7,288 nucleotides of DNA from Bacillota bacterium (GTDB lineage Bacteria > Bacillota > Bacilli > Paenibacillales > Paenibacillaceae): the NCBI GenBank assembly GCA_023418755.1, contig JAEZZE010000369.1, forward strand, positions 1 through 7,288, in the 5' to 3' direction. The notes under the pieces were generated by a model. That model made no database searches and was not told where the DNA came from. It saw only the letters and a program-made list of their open reading frames with translations. Numbering within the stretch: the first letter of the stretch is position 1; every line of letters begins with the position of its first letter. The translations under genes were made by a program, and so were the position numbers. Shown here piece after piece: positions 6,687-7,288 of the stretch.

Positions 6687-6801
6687 AGGAGCCGCTTTGG
6701 CGATCGCGCGGGCAGGTCATAGAGCCGTCTCGCAGGGAACAGAGCCGTACTGAACGATAATCGATGGAATGGTGGAAGTCGCGTCTATCTCCCTCCGATG
6801 C

Positions 6802-6859
6802 TATGCGATCCTGAAATTCGAGAGGGTTAAGCCCGACAGGGTAATTTCAGGATGGTATA
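6802..6859. repeat. Long imperfect inverted repeat (stem-loop)
   Basis: ATCCTGAAATT (6808-6818) and AATTTCAGGAT (6843-6853) are perfect 11-bp arms. Past one G-G mismatch they extend by five more pairs, including one G.T (TATGC with GTATA), giving about 16 pairs around a 24-nt loop. Inside the loop GGG-TTAAG-CCC can form a second small hairpin. No T-run follows on either strand, so it is not a typical intrinsic terminator. A small palindromic element or a structured RNA end are alternatives. Confidence 0.65.
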
Positions 6860-6944
6860 AGGCAGTCTCCGGGAGATATTCGCAAGGCCGATCTCGGTTA
6901 AGGGTTCAGTTCACGTCCGCGACGCTTCCGCTCACGGGCCTCTC

Positions 6945-6962
6945 GAAGGATAGAAGTCCTTC
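6945..6962. repeat. Short stem-loop
   Basis: GAAGGA and TCCTTC are perfect 6-bp arms around TAGAAG; one more T.G pair can form inside. No T-run follows. It directly precedes the 39-bp tandem duplication and has no evident function. Confidence 0.4.
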
Positions 6963-7039
6963 ACGCCGATATCTCCGGTTACGGGATGCTGATCGTGCCG
7001 CATGCCGATGGCTCCGGTTACGGGATACTGATCTTGCCG
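6962..7039. repeat. Tandem duplication of a 39-bp unit
   Basis: Two head-to-tail copies, 6962-7000 and 7001-7039, agree at 34 of 39 positions. The core CTCCGGTTACGGGAT is identical in both. A period of 39 keeps frame (13 codons), but no frame through it has a supported start, so it is treated as noncoding. Confidence 0.75.
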
Positions 7040-7077
7040 CAAGCGTCCCGATTGCCCGTCGAAGGAAGCAGGAGAGA

Positions 7078-7097
7078 GCCGGCAGGTACCTGTCGGC
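7078..7097. repeat. 20-bp near-perfect palindrome
   Basis: GCCGGCAGGTACCTGTCGGC has 10-bp arms with one mismatch that is a G.T pair in RNA, and no spacer. It could be a protein-binding site or a chance palindrome. It lies between the 39-bp duplication and the 52/53-bp repeats. Confidence 0.5.
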
Positions 7098-7170
7098 CTC
7101 CGGTGCGAACCTTCGGCGTGGCATTGGCATTCTTCGTCGAGTAGCGGACCTCGATGGCGTTATTGATCGT

Positions 7171-7288
7171 GAAAATCCGCCACTTTGGCCCGGGATACTC
7201 GATCAAACCCGCAAACCCCCTCGAAAATCCGCCATTTAGGCCCGAGATACTCGATCAAACCCGCTAACCCCCCTCGAAAATCCGCCAA
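7171..7288. repeat. 52/53-bp tandem repeat array, continuing past the window
   Basis: Unit 1 (7171-7222, 52 bp) and unit 2 (7223-7275, 53 bp) differ by four substitutions and one extra C in a C-run. A third unit begins at 7276 (GAAAATCCGCCA) and is cut by the window edge. Each unit runs from GAAAATCCGCCA through CGATCAAACCCGC to CCCCCTC. Units are directly adjacent with no unique spacer. The number of units and what lies beyond cannot be seen. Confidence 0.85.

Larger units (their letters stand above)
6687..7288. other. Repeat-rich intergenic region without a credible gene
   Basis: About 600 bp after the regulator stop. Every open frame is short, lacks a ribosome site and looks arginine-rich in the way GC-rich noncoding DNA often does. 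No homology to a known protein family is recognisable by eye. It holds a long inverted repeat, a short stem-loop, a 39-bp tandem duplication, a 20-bp near-palindrome and a 52/53-bp tandem repeat running off the window, each listed separately. AGAGCCGT also occurs twice, 20 bp apart (6721-6728 and 6741-6748). No T-run terminator for the regulator gene is visible. Confidence 0.6.

Noticed and set aside
6769..7239. 156-residue open frame in the 3' intergenic region, with a 13-residue repeat
   Set aside because: No ribosome site before the ATG, arginine-rich low-complexity product, and its repeat is explained by the 39-bp DNA duplication. Minus-strand frames in the same region are no better.
7171..7288. 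CRISPR array
   Set aside because: The units are adjacent with no variable spacers, the repeat is 52/53 bp, and no cas genes are seen.

Overview
The window suggests a GC-rich Gram-positive of the Paenibacillaceae (Paenibacillus or Cohnella type). This rests on strong AGGAGG-like ribosome sites, a CcpA-type catabolite response element, a GntR/LacI chimeric regulator, and a carbohydrate operon that pairs an ABC importer with a DUF5107 protein. No rRNA or tRNA gene is present to confirm the taxonomy.

Layout. (1) Positions 2-1230, plus strand: the 3' end of one carbohydrate ABC permease and a complete second permease, the two membrane subunits of a type I sugar importer. (2) Positions 1344-3377, plus strand: a cytoplasmic DUF5107 protein with a TPR-like C-terminus, 113 bp downstream and probably in the same transcript. 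(3) Positions 3380-3427: a long stem-loop between convergent genes. (4) Positions 3441-5477, minus strand: a secreted multidomain glycosidase, with signal peptide, Asp-box beta-propeller of GH93/sialidase type, jelly-roll carbohydrate-binding module and ricin-type beta-trefoil. (5) Positions 5478-5621: a divergent control region with a near-consensus cre and two inverted repeats. (6) Positions 5622-6686, plus strand: a GntR-type winged helix fused to a LacI-type sugar-sensing domain, the AraR architecture. (7) Positions 6687-7288: about 600 bp without a credible gene, holding several kinds of repeat.

Working model (inference): a polysaccharide, most plausibly an arabinan-type pectin side chain, is cut outside the cell by the secreted enzyme. 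The released oligosaccharide enters through the ABC importer, and the DUF5107-TPR protein acts in the cytoplasm on or around the imported sugar. The AraR-like repressor senses the sugar, while CcpA imposes glucose repression through the cre. The arabinan assignment rests on GH93-like sequence features and the AraR-like regulator, and is not proven. The two least explained parts are the DUF5107-TPR protein and the repeat-rich tail.
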